From Nocardioides caeni (lineage in GTDB: Bacteria; Actinomycetota; Actinomycetes; Propionibacteriales; Nocardioidaceae): a DNA stretch of 64,000 nt. A program made the position numbers and the translations under genes. The DNA lies in assembly GCF_004912195.1 (NCBI RefSeq), contig NZ_STGW01000011.1:261-64260 (forward strand), given 5' to 3'. This document shows, piece by piece, positions 1 to 9,186 of this stretch. The notes below the pieces were generated by a model. That model ran no database searches and was not told the DNA's origin. It saw nothing but the letters and a program-made list of their open reading frames with translations. Position 1 is the stretch's first letter. Each line of letters opens with the position of its first letter.

Positions 1-8
1 GCGGCGGG

Positions 9-1412
9 TCAGATCCGCTCGGCCAGCCGGCGGGCGGCGATCTGCAGCGCGTCCCAGACGGTTGCGAAGGGCGGGGCGTAGGAGAGGTCCATGCCCGCCA
101 GGTCGTCGACGTCGAGACCGCCCCACAGGGCGGCCGCGGCGGCGTCGATCCGCTTGGCCGATCCCTCACCTCCGACGATCTGGACGCCGAGGAGCCGGCG
201 GGTCTGCCGGTCCGCGATGACCTTGGTGGCGATGGGCGTCGCCTCGGGCATGTAGCCGCTCGCCGTCGTGCCCTCGGTGACGAGGGAGACGACGTCGTGG
301 CCGTGGGTCGTCGCCTCGGCCGTCGAGAGGCCGGTGCGCGCGATCTCCAGGTGCACGGACCCGGCGACGAAGCGGGTGATCGCCGTGCCCAGCGCGCCGC
401 CGAAGCGGCGGTCGCCACCGAGCAGGTTGTCGCCCACGATGCGGCCCAGCTTGTTGGCGTGGGTGCCGAGAGCGAGGAACGTCGGCCGGCCGCTCATCCG
501 GTGCTCGACCTCGCAGCAGTCACCTGCCGCCCACACGCCGGGGGCGATGCGTCCGCCCGGATCGGGGAGATAGCCGCCGTGCGATCCGACCGCGAGCCCC
601 GCCGCCCGACCGAGGGCGGTCGCGGGCTCGACGCCCAGGGCCGGGACGACCACGTCGGCCGTGAACCGCTCCCCCGCCGCGGTGACGACGGCCTCGACCC
701 GGCCTTCGGTCGTCTCCAGCCGCTCGACGGTGGCACCGGTGCGCAGCTCGACGCCGGCCTCGACCAGCCCGACGCCGATCCGCCCGCCCAGGTCCTCGTC
801 GAGGGAGCCCATCACCCTGCCCCGAGTGATCAGCGTGGTCGAGAAACCGCGCCGCAGCAGGGCTTCGGCCATCTCGATCCCGATGTAGCCGCCACCGACG
901 ACGACGGCACGCGGCGCCCGGTCGGTCACGCGGCGCGCGGTCGCGGCGAGCAGGTCGACCCAGAGCGCACCGTCGTCGAGGTTCTTGACCGCGTGGACGC
1001 CACCGACCGGTCCGTCGGGGCCGCACGCCCAGTCGGGGGGGATCGGTGACGCTCCGGTGGCGAGCACGAGGTCGTCGTACGACATGGTCGAGGAGACGCC
1101 GTCGACCTCATGGGTGACGGTGCGGTCCTCGACGTCGATCGCGGTGGCACGTGCCCCCAGGCGCAGGTCGACGCCGGCCGCGCGATGCTCCTCGGCGGTG
1201 CGCGCGACGAGCTCCTCGCCGCTCGCGACGTCGCCCGCGATCCAGTAGGGGATCCCGCAGGCGGAGTACGACGTGTGGTCGGTCGCCTCGATCACCGTCA
1301 CCGCGACCTCGCGCCCCGCCGACCGTGCGGCCCGCAGCGCCTGGTGGGCGGCGCTCATCCCGGCCGCGTCACCACCGACGACGACGATCCGCTGCGAGAC
1401 GCCGTCGGTCAC
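9..1412 (-). CDS. FAD-dependent pyridine nucleotide-disulfide oxidoreductase (CoA-disulfide reductase/NADH oxidase type)
   Basis: A 467-residue flavoprotein. An N-terminal FAD Rossmann motif (VVVGGDAAGMSA, residues 10-21) is followed by SYSACGIPYW with a single Cys at residue 52, the place of the redox cysteine of CoA-disulfide reductases and NADH/persulfide oxidases. A second Rossmann motif for NAD(P)H (VVVGGGYIGIE) lies near residue 170, and a C-terminal dimerisation domain follows. It probably moves electrons from NAD(P)H to a disulfide, persulfide or oxygen in the cytosol. The GTG start at 1412 is chosen because it overlaps the P450 stop codon by four bases (GTGA) and directly precedes the Rossmann fold; a longer frame upstream runs inside the P450. 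The coupling suggests it may be the redox partner of that P450, which is inference. The exact substrate cannot be read from sequence. Confidence 0.85.
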   Translation of the reverse strand: MTDGVSQRIVVVGGDAAGMSAAHQALRAARSAGREVAVTVIEATDHTSYSACGIPYWIAGDVASGEELVARTAEEHRAAGVDLRLGARATAIDVEDRTVTHEVDGVSSTMSYDDLVLATGASPIPPDWACGPDGPVGGVHAVKNLDDGALWVDLLAATARRVTDRAPRAVVVGGGYIGIEMAEALLRRGFSTTLITRGRVMGSLDEDLGGRIGVGLVEAGVELRTGATVERLETTEGRVEAVVTAAGERFTADVVVPALGVEPATALGRAAGLAVGSHGGYLPDPGGRIAPGVWAAGDCCEVEHRMSGRPTFLALGTHANKLGRIVGDNLLGGDRRFGGALGTAITRFVAGSVHLEIARTGLSTAEATTHGHDVVSLVTEGTTASGYMPEATPIATKVIADRQTRRLLGVQIVGGEGSAKRIDAAAAALWGGLDVDDLAGMDLSYAPPFATVWDALQIAARRLAERI

Positions 1413-2737
1413 GCCGTCGACACCGTCTCGCGGGACGCGCCGGTGTAGACGGGCAGGGCCTCGACGCCATAGACCGCCGACAGCTTGCGGAAGTCGAGCT
1501 CGGAGAGGTCCGCGGCCATGGCCAGGTCGGGGAAGCGCTCGGCCAGCATCCGCAGCGCGGTGCGCAGCTCCATCCGCGCGAGCTCGGCGCCGACGCAACG
1601 GTGCATGCCCCAGCCGAAGGCGAGGTGGCGCGTCGACGCGCGGGAGGGGTCGAAGACGCCGAGGGCGGCGTCCCCGGTGCCCAGCGCCGGGTCACGGTTG
1701 GCGGCGAGCAGCGAGACGCCGACCGCGTCGCCCTCCTTGATCTGCACCCCACCGACGACCACGTCGGTCTTGGCGAAGCGCAGGAAGGCCAGCTGCACGA
1801 CACAGAGATGACGCAGCAGCTCCTCGACGACCTGGTCGACCTGCGCGGCCTCGCCGGAGCGCAGCATCTCGCCGGCCTTGGGCGTGCTCGCGATCAGGTA
1901 GGCCCCCAGCGCCAGCATCGAGGCGGAGGTCTCGTAGCCGCCGAGGAAGACGCCGTCGGCGATGCCGCCGAGGGTCACGTCGTCGAGCTCGTCGCCGTGC
2001 TCCTTCAGCAGGGCGCCGATCAGCCCGTCGCCCGGGTTGCCGCGCTGCTCGCGGACCGCGTTGATCAGGAACTCCCGCGTGTGCGCCGCGGCGCCGAACG
2101 CACCCGCGCCACCCTCGGTGAGGTCGAAGCGGGCGACACCCAGCTCGAGGAAGCGGCCCCGGTCGTCGACCGGCAGGCCGAGCAGGTCGCAGATCACGTC
2201 GAAAGGTACGGCGAAGGCGAACTGCTCGACCATGTCGACCGCCGCCCCGTCGCGACCCGCCTCCGCCATCGCATCCAGGCGCTCGGCCACGATCGCCTCG
2301 ATGCCCGGCTGCAGCCGGGCGAGGCGGCGCATCGTGAACTCGGGCGTGAGATAGCGCCGCAGCGCCGTGTGCAGCGGCGGGTCGGTCATCCCGAGGCCGC
2401 CGATCTGCTCCTCGTCGGAGCGGCCCTCCTGGGAGACGAACTGACCGAGGTCGTTGGACCACACGTCGGCTCCGCCGGCCAGCACCTCCTTCGACTCCTC
2501 ATAGCCGCTGACCAGCCACACACCCTTGCCGAACATGTCGGCGAGCTTGCGGACCGGCTCCTCGGCCTGGACGCGCATCATCTCCGGCAGCGGGTCGAGA
2601 CCGTCGCGCTTGAGCGGCAGGGTCACCGAGTCGGGGAGGAAGCGGAGCTTGCGCAGGTCGATGCCGTTGCGCATGGTCCGGTTGAGGAGCCAGACGCCGA
2701 GGCGCTGCTTCACCGGGCCGGGCAGGGGGAGACGCAT
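1409..2737 (-). CDS. Cytochrome P450
   Basis: A 442-residue soluble bacterial P450. The heme-binding loop FGWGMHRCVG carries the axial Cys at about residue 381. An I-helix with GGYETSAS (oxygen-activation acid/alcohol region) and a K-helix ExxR (ELLR) are present. The length is normal for class I bacterial enzymes. It should hydroxylate a small hydrophobic substrate using electrons from a ferredoxin and reductase; no ferredoxin gene is adjacent. The downstream flavoprotein overlaps it by four bases. The ATG at 2737 (MRLPLPGP) is chosen as the start; an in-frame GTG two codons upstream is equally possible, and the longer frame to 2809 has low-quality N-terminal sequence. A purine-rich GGTGG lies upstream. 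Substrate unknown. Confidence 0.92.
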   Translation of the reverse strand: MRLPLPGPVKQRLGVWLLNRTMRNGIDLRKLRFLPDSVTLPLKRDGLDPLPEMMRVQAEEPVRKLADMFGKGVWLVSGYEESKEVLAGGADVWSNDLGQFVSQEGRSDEEQIGGLGMTDPPLHTALRRYLTPEFTMRRLARLQPGIEAIVAERLDAMAEAGRDGAAVDMVEQFAFAVPFDVICDLLGLPVDDRGRFLELGVARFDLTEGGAGAFGAAAHTREFLINAVREQRGNPGDGLIGALLKEHGDELDDVTLGGIADGVFLGGYETSASMLALGAYLIASTPKAGEMLRSGEAAQVDQVVEELLRHLCVVQLAFLRFAKTDVVVGGVQIKEGDAVGVSLLAANRDPALGTGDAALGVFDPSRASTRHLAFGWGMHRCVGAELARMELRTALRMLAERFPDLAMAADLSELDFRKLSAVYGVEALPVYTGASRETVSTA

Positions 2738-2842
2738 GGCCACATTCCACCAGAATCCGGCGTCATCTCCCCCACAGAGGCGCCACCGGGCCGCCGACGC
2801 CTTCGTCACACGGGGTTAACCGGCCGGCTCGGCCAGGCGGGC

Positions 2843-2848
2843 TAGGGT
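2843..2848 (+). promoter_or_regulatory. Putative -10 element of a leaderless promoter for the HAD-GH65 operon
   Basis: TAGGGT ends six bases before the ATG at 2855, which would put the transcription start on or next to the A of the start codon. No Shine-Dalgarno sequence fits in between. The same arrangement recurs at several genes in this window. No convincing -35 was seen. Confidence 0.45.
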
Positions 2849-2854
2849 CGCGTC

Positions 2855-3646
2855 ATGGCTGATGTGCGCGTGGACTGGAGCCGCTGGAAGGCGGTCCTCT
2901 TCGATCTCGACGGCGTCGTGACGCCGACGGCCGAGGTGCACATGCACGCCTGGGCCGAGATGTTCAACGCCTTCCTCGACGCCCAGGCCGCAGCCCTCCA
3001 GGACGTCGGGAGGGTCGGAGCCCCCGAGGGCGTCGACCTCGCGCCCTACACCGACCAGGACTACTTCGCCTACGTCGACGGCAAGCCGCGCTACGACGGC
3101 GTCCGCTCGTTCCTCGCCTCCCGCGGCATCGTGCTGCCGGAGGGGCTGCCCGACGACCCGCCGACCGCGGCGACGGTGTGCGGGCTCGGCAACCGCAAGA
3201 ACGAGGTGTTCACCGCGATCCTCGGACGCGACGGCGTCGCGCCCTATCCGGGCTCGGTGGCGCTCATCGCCCAGCTGCACGCCGCCGGGACGCCGATGGC
3301 GGTCGTGTCGTCGTCGCGCAACGCGCCGGCGGTCGTGCAGGCGGCCGGGCTGGCGTCGTACTTCCCGCTGATCGTGCACGGCGGCCTGGCCGCCGAGCTG
3401 GGGCTGCCGGGCAAGCCGGCACCCGACACGTTCTCCTATGCCGCGACCCAGCTGGGCACGACCGACGCCGAGGCGGTGGTCCTCGAGGACGCGGTCAGCG
3501 GGGTCGCGGCAGGCCGCGCGGGCGCCTTCGGTCTGGTGGTCGGTGTCGACCGCGGTGCCGGGGCCGAGGCGCTCCTCGCCGCCGGTGCCGACCTCGTGGT
3601 CGGCGACCTCGCCGAGCTCGTCGACGCGGCGGGCGGTCACGAGTGA
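2855..3646 (+). CDS. HAD-family hydrolase, beta-phosphoglucomutase-like
   Basis: A 263-residue HAD superfamily protein. Motif I is FDLDGV with nucleophile and acid aspartates at residues 17 and 19. Motif III Lys is in GKPAPDTF (about residue 187) and motif IV is LEDAVSGV. The cap insert lies between residues 25 and 125. It overlaps the GH65 phosphorylase gene by four bases (GTGA). This pairing is the classic one in which the phosphorylase releases beta-glucose 1-phosphate and the mutase converts it to glucose 6-phosphate. That function is therefore a strong contextual inference; by sequence alone it could be another sugar phosphatase. A leaderless promoter is suggested by TAGGGT six bases before the ATG. 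Confidence 0.85.
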   Translation: MADVRVDWSRWKAVLFDLDGVVTPTAEVHMHAWAEMFNAFLDAQAAALQDVGRVGAPEGVDLAPYTDQDYFAYVDGKPRYDGVRSFLASRGIVLPEGLPDDPPTAATVCGLGNRKNEVFTAILGRDGVAPYPGSVALIAQLHAAGTPMAVVSSSRNAPAVVQAAGLASYFPLIVHGGLAAELGLPGKPAPDTFSYAATQLGTTDAEAVVLEDAVSGVAAGRAGAFGLVVGVDRGAGAEALLAAGADLVVGDLAELVDAAGGHE

Positions 3647-6168
3647 GCGCGCACGACGGGGCGGGACCCTCCCACCAGGCACCGCCCGCGACGGACCCGC
3701 TCGACCGGACGCGCTTCCCCGTCGACGAGTGGCGGCTCGTCGAGACCCGCTTCGACGCGGATGACCTCGGCACCACCGAGTCGCTCTTCTCCGTCGGCAA
3801 CGGCTATCTCGGGCTGCGGGGCAACTACTCGGAGAGTCGCGACGCCCATCTGGACGGGACCTTCGTCAACGGCTTCCACGAGACCTGGCCGATCTCGCAC
3901 GCCGAGGAGGCCTACGGCTTCGCCCGCATCGGCCAGACCATCGTCAACGTCCCGGACCCGAAGGTGATCCGGCTCTACGTGGACGACGAGCCGCTGCACG
4001 TCTCGGTCGCCGACCTGATCGAGTACGAGCGGGCGCTGGACTTCCGCACCGGCGTCCTGAGTCGCGACCTGCTGTGGCGCACACCCGGCGGCAAGCGGGT
4101 GCGGGTGCGCAGCAGCCGGATGGTTCCGCTCGCGCAGCGCCACCTGGCGGTGCTCACCTTCGAGGTCGAGCTGCTCGACGAGCGGGCGTCCTTGGCGATC
4201 TCCTCCCAGCTCATCAACCGGCAGGACGCTCACAACGAGGGTCCGCAGCAGGAGGCCGGGATCGGCGGTGGCTCGACGGACCCCCGCAAGGCCGAGTCGT
4301 TCGACCGCCGGGTGCTGGTCCCGGAGATCCACGACGCGGACGCGGGGTCCGGCCGGATCAAGCTGGGCTATCGCACGACCGAGAGCGGCATGCGGATCGG
4401 CGTGGTGGCCGACCACATCCTCGAGACCGACGCGCCCTGCACGACCACCGCGCAGTCCGAGGAGGACCTGGTCAAGGTCATCTACCGGATCGCGGCCGAG
4501 CCCGGTCAGCGGATCCGGCTGACCAAGCTGGTGTCCTTCCACACCGCCTCCCAGGTGCCGACGCGCGAGCTGATCGATCGCTGCGAGCGCACCCTCGACC
4601 GCACCCGCGAGGAGGGTGTCCACCGCCAGTTCGCCGCCCAGCGCGAGTGGCTCGACGAGTTCTGGCGCCGCTCCGACGTCGAGGTCGCCGGCCAGCCCGC
4701 GGTGCAGCAGGCCGTGCGGTGGAACCTCTTCGCGATCCTCCAGGCCTCCGCGCGTGCGGAGGGTCAGGGCATCGCGGCCAAGGGGGTGACCGGCTCAGGC
4801 TACGGCGGCCACTACTTCTGGGACACCGAGATCTACGTCCTGCCGTTCCTCACCTACACGCTGCCCTGGGCGGCACGCAACGCGCTGCGCTTCCGCTCGA
4901 CGCTGCTCGACAACGCCCGTCACCGCGCCCGCGAGCTGTCGCAGAAGGGCGCGCTCTATCCGTGGCGGACGATCAACGGCCACGAGGCCTCCGCCTACTA
5001 CGCGGCGGGCACGGCGCAGTATCACATCGACGCCGACATCTCCTATGCCCTGAGCCAGTACGTCGGAGCGACCGGCGACGAGGAGTTCCTCGCCCGCGAG
5101 GCGGTCGACATCTTCGTCGAGACCGCCCGCATGTGGGCCGATCTGGGCTTCTGGCGCGACGAGTCGCGGCGTACGTTCCACATCCACGGGGTGACCGGGC
5201 CCGACGAATACACGACGGTCGTCAACGACAACCTCTACACGAACGTGCTCGCGCGCTTCAACCTCCGTCGCGCCGCGCGCGCCGTGTGGGAGCTCGAGCG
5301 CGACGACCCCGAGTCCTACGCCGCCCTGGTGCGGCGGACCGGACTGGCGCCGGAGGAGCCCGACGAGTGGGCCGCGAGCGCACAGGGGATGCACATCCCC
5401 TTCGACGACTTCCTCGGCATCCACCCCCAGGACGCGCACTTCCTCGAGCGGGAGATGTGGGACCTGCGCAACACCCCGCTGGAGAAGCGCCCGCTGCTGC
5501 TCAACTACCACCCGCTGGTCATCTACCGCTTCCAGGTGCTCAAGCAGGCCGACGTCGTGCTGGCGCTCTATCTCCAGGGCGAGGAGTTCACCGACGAGCA
5601 GAAGAAGGCCGACTTCGACTACTACGACCCCATCACCACCGGCGACTCGACGCTGTCCGCGGTCAGCCAGGCCGTGCTCGCCGCCGAGGTCGGCTACCAC
5701 GAGCTCGCGCTGCGCTACTTCCACGCCGCGCTCTACGTCGACCTCGCCGACCGCCACCACAACACCGCCGAGGGCGTCCACGTCGCCTCCACCGGCGGCG
5801 TGTGGAGCGGCCTGGTCGCCGGCTTCGGCGGCTTCCGCGACATCGGCTCGGGCGCCGGTGAGGAGCAGTGGCAGATCGACCCGAGGCTCCCGGCCTCGTG
5901 GGAGTCGCTGGTCTATCGGCTCACCCTCCACGGCACCCGGGTGCGGGTCGTCGTACGACAGGACGACCTGGAGCTGGTCATCGAGGACGGCGCCGGCCCG
6001 CTCTGCTTCTCGGTCCGCGGCAAGGTCGTCACGGTCACCCCCGACGCCCCCGTGAGCATCCCGCTCACCCACCAGGGCCCGCGCCTGGCCGGCGAACCGC
6101 CCTATCCCGCGGGGATCCAGCGCGCCGACGGCACGGTGATCTCCGCGATCGTCCCGAGCGGCGACTAA
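3643..6168 (+). CDS. Glycoside hydrolase family 65 disaccharide phosphorylase (trehalose/maltose/kojibiose type)
   Basis: An 841-residue cytosolic GH65 protein of normal family length. An N-terminal beta-sandwich is followed by the (alpha/alpha)6 barrel and a small C-terminal sheet. The barrel contains HGVTGPDEY, whose Glu (about residue 522) matches the general acid of maltose phosphorylase. The GSGYGGHYFWDTEIY block and the KQADVVLALYL block with its Lys-Gln are also family-typical. It should phosphorolyse an alpha-linked glucose disaccharide to glucose and beta-glucose 1-phosphate. The start is the GTG at 3643 that overlaps the stop of the HAD gene, so the two are translationally coupled. 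Residues that separate trehalose, maltose and kojibiose specificity were not assigned. Confidence 0.92.
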   Translation: MSAHDGAGPSHQAPPATDPLDRTRFPVDEWRLVETRFDADDLGTTESLFSVGNGYLGLRGNYSESRDAHLDGTFVNGFHETWPISHAEEAYGFARIGQTIVNVPDPKVIRLYVDDEPLHVSVADLIEYERALDFRTGVLSRDLLWRTPGGKRVRVRSSRMVPLAQRHLAVLTFEVELLDERASLAISSQLINRQDAHNEGPQQEAGIGGGSTDPRKAESFDRRVLVPEIHDADAGSGRIKLGYRTTESGMRIGVVADHILETDAPCTTTAQSEEDLVKVIYRIAAEPGQRIRLTKLVSFHTASQVPTRELIDRCERTLDRTREEGVHRQFAAQREWLDEFWRRSDVEVAGQPAVQQAVRWNLFAILQASARAEGQGIAAKGVTGSGYGGHYFWDTEIYVLPFLTYTLPWAARNALRFRSTLLDNARHRARELSQKGALYPWRTINGHEASAYYAAGTAQYHIDADISYALSQYVGATGDEEFLAREAVDIFVETARMWADLGFWRDESRRTFHIHGVTGPDEYTTVVNDNLYTNVLARFNLRRAARAVWELERDDPESYAALVRRTGLAPEEPDEWAASAQGMHIPFDDFLGIHPQDAHFLEREMWDLRNTPLEKRPLLLNYHPLVIYRFQVLKQADVVLALYLQGEEFTDEQKKADFDYYDPITTGDSTLSAVSQAVLAAEVGYHELALRYFHAALYVDLADRHHNTAEGVHVASTGGVWSGLVAGFGGFRDIGSGAGEEQWQIDPRLPASWESLVYRLTLHGTRVRVVVRQDDLELVIEDGAGPLCFSVRGKVVTVTPDAPVSIPLTHQGPRLAGEPPYPAGIQRADGTVISAIVPSGD

Positions 6169-6176
6169 GCCGCCCC

Positions 6177-6290
6177 GGTCATCGAGGAGCGAGCGCCAGC
6201 GAGCGTCACGAGATGCCTGTAGTCATCTCGACAAGGTGACCACAGCGGTCTCGTGACGCCCGCTCGTCCCTCGCGTCCTCCTCGACCACC
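6177..6290. repeat. 114-bp imperfect palindromic intergenic element, copy 1
   Basis: The element begins GGTCATCGAGGAGC and ends TCCTCCTCGACCACC, so its termini are inverted repeats. Its reverse complement matches the element at 7602-7715 over the full 114 bases with about nine differences. It fills the gap between the convergent GH65 and MFS genes. Related but more divergent pieces occur near 12136, 23543 and 46144. No coding capacity. Confidence 0.8.
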
Positions 6291-6297
6291 GGGCGGG

Positions 6298-7521
6298 CTA
6301 TCTCTCGCCCCCGACCGGCACGAGGGCGATCGCGAGGACCGGCGCGAGGGCCGCGAGGGCGTACGTCGCGCCGTATCCCCACGCGGCGATGGCGAGGCCG
6401 GCCAGCGGCGGGACGGCCACGGCGGCCAGGTGCTGTGCGGTGTTCTGCAGGCCGAGGGCCCGACCCGACCAGAACGGTCCGGCCCGCTCGGCGACGGCGG
6501 TGAACGCGAGGCCGTTGTCGGCGACGGTGACGGCCGAGGCGAGGACGAGGAGCAGGACGGCGGACGCCGCGATCGCGTCCGAGCGGTCGGCCAGCGCGGC
6601 GGTGGCGCCGAGGAGTGCCATGGCGAGGGCGGCCAACCACGCCACGGAGCGCATCGGCCGCATCCGGCTCCCCACGCGGTCCGACCACCAGCCGGCCGCG
6701 ATCCGGGCGCCGGCACCGGCCACCTGCGTGCCGGCGACGACGGCGCCGGCGACGCCGGGTGACCAGCCGAGGTCGGTGACCAGCCAGGTGAGCCCGAAGG
6801 TCCACACCAGGAACTGCGGGATCACCAGCAGCACCGAGGAGCCGTGGATGCGGGCGAGGTAGCGGTCGTCCCGGTAAGGGTTGGCGGCCGGCGCGGAGGC
6901 GTCGACGGCTGGTCGGGGCGGGTCGATCACGACGAGCGTCACGACGACCAGGCTGATCGCGGTCGCGATCGTCGGCACCCACAGCGCCGGGCCGATGCCG
7001 TGGTGGTGGGCGATGACGGCCACGGTGGCGGCCGCGAGCCCGACCCCCAGCGGCTGCCCGGTCTGGCGGATGCCCATCGCCAGGCCCCGGCGCTCGGGAG
7101 GGAACCAGCCGACGACCACCCGGCCTGATGCCGAGTTGGTCGCCGCGGAGCCGATGCCGGCCAGCGCCAGCAGCGCCGCCAGCAAGACCGGTGAGTCGGT
7201 GGTGGTCGCCAGAGCGCCACCCGCGGTGGCCAGCGCCAGCCCGCCGATCAGCGCGAAGCGCTCGCCGCGACGGTCGACCACCAGCCCCCAGAGCACCAGC
7301 GTGGTCATCATCCCGAGCATCGCGCCCGAGGTGACCAGCCCCGCCTCGGCGAGCGTCAGGCCGTGCCCGCCCTCGGCCAGCGGCCGGTGCAACTCGGGGA
7401 TGAGGAACGACGGCGCCACGACCATCGCCGCCGTCGAGGCCTGGCCGCCGGTGCCGGCGGCCAGCATCGCCCAGCGGCGGGCAGCGCTGATGTGCCCGAC
7501 CTCCGGCGTCGTTGCAGTCAC
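6298..7521 (-). CDS. MFS transporter
   Basis: A 407-residue integral membrane protein with about twelve hydrophobic segments in two halves separated by a polar loop near residue 195-215. The loop after TM2-TM3 reads WGLVVDRRGERFAL, the G-x3-D-R-x-G signature of the major facilitator superfamily. A matching WWSDRVGSRMRP block opens the second half. Substrate is unknown; the family moves small molecules by proton-coupled symport or antiport. The start is GTG at 7521. It stands alone, flanked by two inverted 114-bp repeats, so it looks like a self-contained cassette. Nothing in sequence shows regulation. Confidence 0.85.
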   Translation of the reverse strand: MTATTPEVGHISAARRWAMLAAGTGGQASTAAMVVAPSFLIPELHRPLAEGGHGLTLAEAGLVTSGAMLGMMTTLVLWGLVVDRRGERFALIGGLALATAGGALATTTDSPVLLAALLALAGIGSAATNSASGRVVVGWFPPERRGLAMGIRQTGQPLGVGLAAATVAVIAHHHGIGPALWVPTIATAISLVVVTLVVIDPPRPAVDASAPAANPYRDDRYLARIHGSSVLLVIPQFLVWTFGLTWLVTDLGWSPGVAGAVVAGTQVAGAGARIAAGWWSDRVGSRMRPMRSVAWLAALAMALLGATAALADRSDAIAASAVLLLVLASAVTVADNGLAFTAVAERAGPFWSGRALGLQNTAQHLAAVAVPPLAGLAIAAWGYGATYALAALAPVLAIALVPVGGER

Positions 7522-7601
7522 CGCCCCAGTGAACGCCTCACCGCCCGGCCCGACACGCTGTGTCTCGCCCCGCGGCCTGTGAGAAATCAGTCAGCACCCC
7601 G

Positions 7602-7715
7602 GGTGGTCGAGGAGCCCGCGAGGGACGAGCGGGCGTCACGAGACCGCTGTGGTGACCTCGTCGAGGTCCGCACAGGCATCTCGTGACGCTCGCTGGCGCT
7701 CGCTCCTCGATGACC
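7602..7715. repeat. 114-bp imperfect palindromic intergenic element, copy 2 (inverted relative to copy 1)
   Basis: It begins GGTGGTCGAGGAGCCC and ends CTCGCTCCTCGATGACC. It is about 92% identical to the reverse complement of copy 1, with most differences in the central 25 bases. The two copies bracket the MFS gene. It lies upstream of that gene and just downstream of the exonuclease gene, 11 bases from its stop codon. Confidence 0.8.
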
Positions 7716-7726
7716 AGGGCTGGCGC

Positions 7727-8596
7727 TCAGAACGCGTAGTCGACGACCACGGGCGCGTGGTCGCTGAGCCGGACGCCGGCGTGCTCCCGGTCGACGACGG
7801 CCGACACCGCCGAGCGGGCCAGCGCGGGGGTGGCGAGGTGGTAGTCGATGCGCCAGCCGGCGTCCTTGGCGTAGGCCTGGCCGAGCCAGCTCCACCATGA
7901 ATACGGGCCCTCGACGTCCGGGTGCAGACGGCGGACGACGTCGACCAGGGTGCGCGGCGAGAGCTGGGCGTCCAGCCACGCCCGCTCCTCGGGCAGGAAG
8001 CCCTCGACCTGGTTGCTGCGCCGCCAGTTGGCGACGTCGAGGCGCGAGTGGGCGACGTTGAGGTCGCCGGTCAGCAGGAACTCCCGGCCCCGCGCGGCCG
8101 CGGCCTTCCGTGCCGCGGCGAGGTAGCGGGCGAAGCCCGCCATGAATTCCATCTTGCGCTGGTACCTCGCCCCGCCGTCGGGCGCCTCCCGCATCCGCTT
8201 CGGGTCTTGGAGGTGGGCGGGCAGTCCGCCCTTGGGGAGATAGAGGCTCGCCACCGTCAGCGGTACGTCGGCCAGCTCGACCTCGACATAGCGGCCCTCG
8301 TCGACGTGGCGGCGCAGCGTCCGCGGCAGCGCCCGGTCGGGGTCCGGCACCGACCAGCTGCGCACGGCCGCCGCCGGCGAGCGGGTGAGCACGGCGACCC
8401 CGTTGCGTCCGGCGATGCTGCCGGCGTCGTAGGCGACCTGGTAGTCGCCGAACGCACCCTCGGGCAGCGCGTCCACCGGGCAGCGGACCTCCTGCAGCGT
8501 GACCACGTCGCAGCCGCGGGTCGCCAGCCAGTCGCCGAACCCGCGCCGGTGGGCGGCCCGGATGCCGTTGATGTTGGCGGTCGCGATGCGCAGCAC
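7727..8596 (-). CDS. xthA: Exodeoxyribonuclease III (AP endonuclease family 1)
   Basis: A 289-residue enzyme of the exonuclease III/EEP fold. It starts MLRIATANINGIRA (catalytic Asn region). It contains LQEVRC with the metal-binding Glu at residue 36, LLTGDLNVAH (Asp/Asn pair), and ends with SDHAPVVVDY (the catalytic Asp-His). It should incise DNA at abasic sites and remove 3' blocking groups in base excision repair. Length and motif order match the family. The ATG at 8596 directly begins the conserved strand. It runs codirectionally with the NYN gene, 23 bases downstream of its stop. Confidence 0.93.
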   Translation of the reverse strand: MLRIATANINGIRAAHRRGFGDWLATRGCDVVTLQEVRCPVDALPEGAFGDYQVAYDAGSIAGRNGVAVLTRSPAAAVRSWSVPDPDRALPRTLRRHVDEGRYVEVELADVPLTVASLYLPKGGLPAHLQDPKRMREAPDGGARYQRKMEFMAGFARYLAAARKAAAARGREFLLTGDLNVAHSRLDVANWRRSNQVEGFLPEERAWLDAQLSPRTLVDVVRRLHPDVEGPYSWWSWLGQAYAKDAGWRIDYHLATPALARSAVSAVVDREHAGVRLSDHAPVVVDYAF

Positions 8597-8619
8597 CGGG
8601 CGAGGCTAGCGAGGCAGGC

Positions 8620-9180
8620 TCAGAGGAACTGCGTCGGGTCGAAGTCGTCGATCGGGATGATCCGGACCCGCGGCAGCCGCTCGTTGAACGCGAGCACGTC
8701 GTACTCCATGTCGAAGAGCTCGAGGCCGCGCGAGGTCAGCGACGTGAAGGCGCTGTTGCGGAACTCGGTGAAGCCGACCAGTCCGACGCGGCGACCGTCG
8801 AGGACCTGGTCGACCTGCTCGACGAAGTCGCCGTCGTTGCTGACCAGGACCACGTCGTCGTCGCGGCTCGCCAGCTCGGTGAGCGTGCGCTGGATGGCGA
8901 TGTCGACGACCTTCTGGTTCGGCCCGCCCGACAGCGGGATCGGCCGGTAGCCGATCGCGATGAGGGCCTGGACGAACGACATCGGCAGCTCGGAGTTGGC
9001 CGCCAGGAAGAACAGGCCGTTGGTCGGCTGTCCCCACTGGCGCTCGACGAACTGCAGCAGCCGCTCCCAGCGGGGTCGCTCCTCGGGTCGCGGGCGACGG
9101 CCGAGGATCGACGTGCCGAGGGTGGCGTCGATGTTCTCGCCGTCGACGAGGACGTGGGTGGTGCGCGCGGTCTCGCCCAT
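8620..9180 (-). CDS. NYN domain (PIN-like) protein
   Basis: A 186-residue protein with the NYN/PIN-like nuclease fold. VLVDGENID near the N-terminus supplies the first acidic metal ligands. SGGPNQKVVDIAIQRTL carries the second Asp, and VLVSNDGDFVEQV holds the SxDxDF motif, the third acidic cluster. NYN proteins are thought to act on RNA or in tRNA/rRNA turnover; the substrate here is unknown. The protein is a single domain. A TAGCCT element six bases upstream of the ATG suggests a leaderless transcript. The lysozyme lipoprotein gene is transcribed divergently from the other side of a 33-base gap. Confidence 0.85.
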   Translation of the reverse strand: MGETARTTHVLVDGENIDATLGTSILGRRPRPEERPRWERLLQFVERQWGQPTNGLFFLAANSELPMSFVQALIAIGYRPIPLSGGPNQKVVDIAIQRTLTELASRDDDVVLVSNDGDFVEQVDQVLDGRRVGLVGFTEFRNSAFTSLTSRGLELFDMEYDVLAFNERLPRVRIIPIDDFDPTQFL

Positions 9181-9186
9181 GGAGGC

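Noticed and set aside
1412..1598. Extending the FAD oxidoreductase to 529 residues
   Set aside because: The extra 62 codons lie inside the P450 heme-binding region in another frame and the added sequence is Arg-rich; the GTGA overlap is the better start.
6177..7715. An insertion sequence carrying the MFS gene
   Set aside because: No transposase frame is present, and no target-site duplication was identified by eye; kept only as a repeat-flanked cassette.
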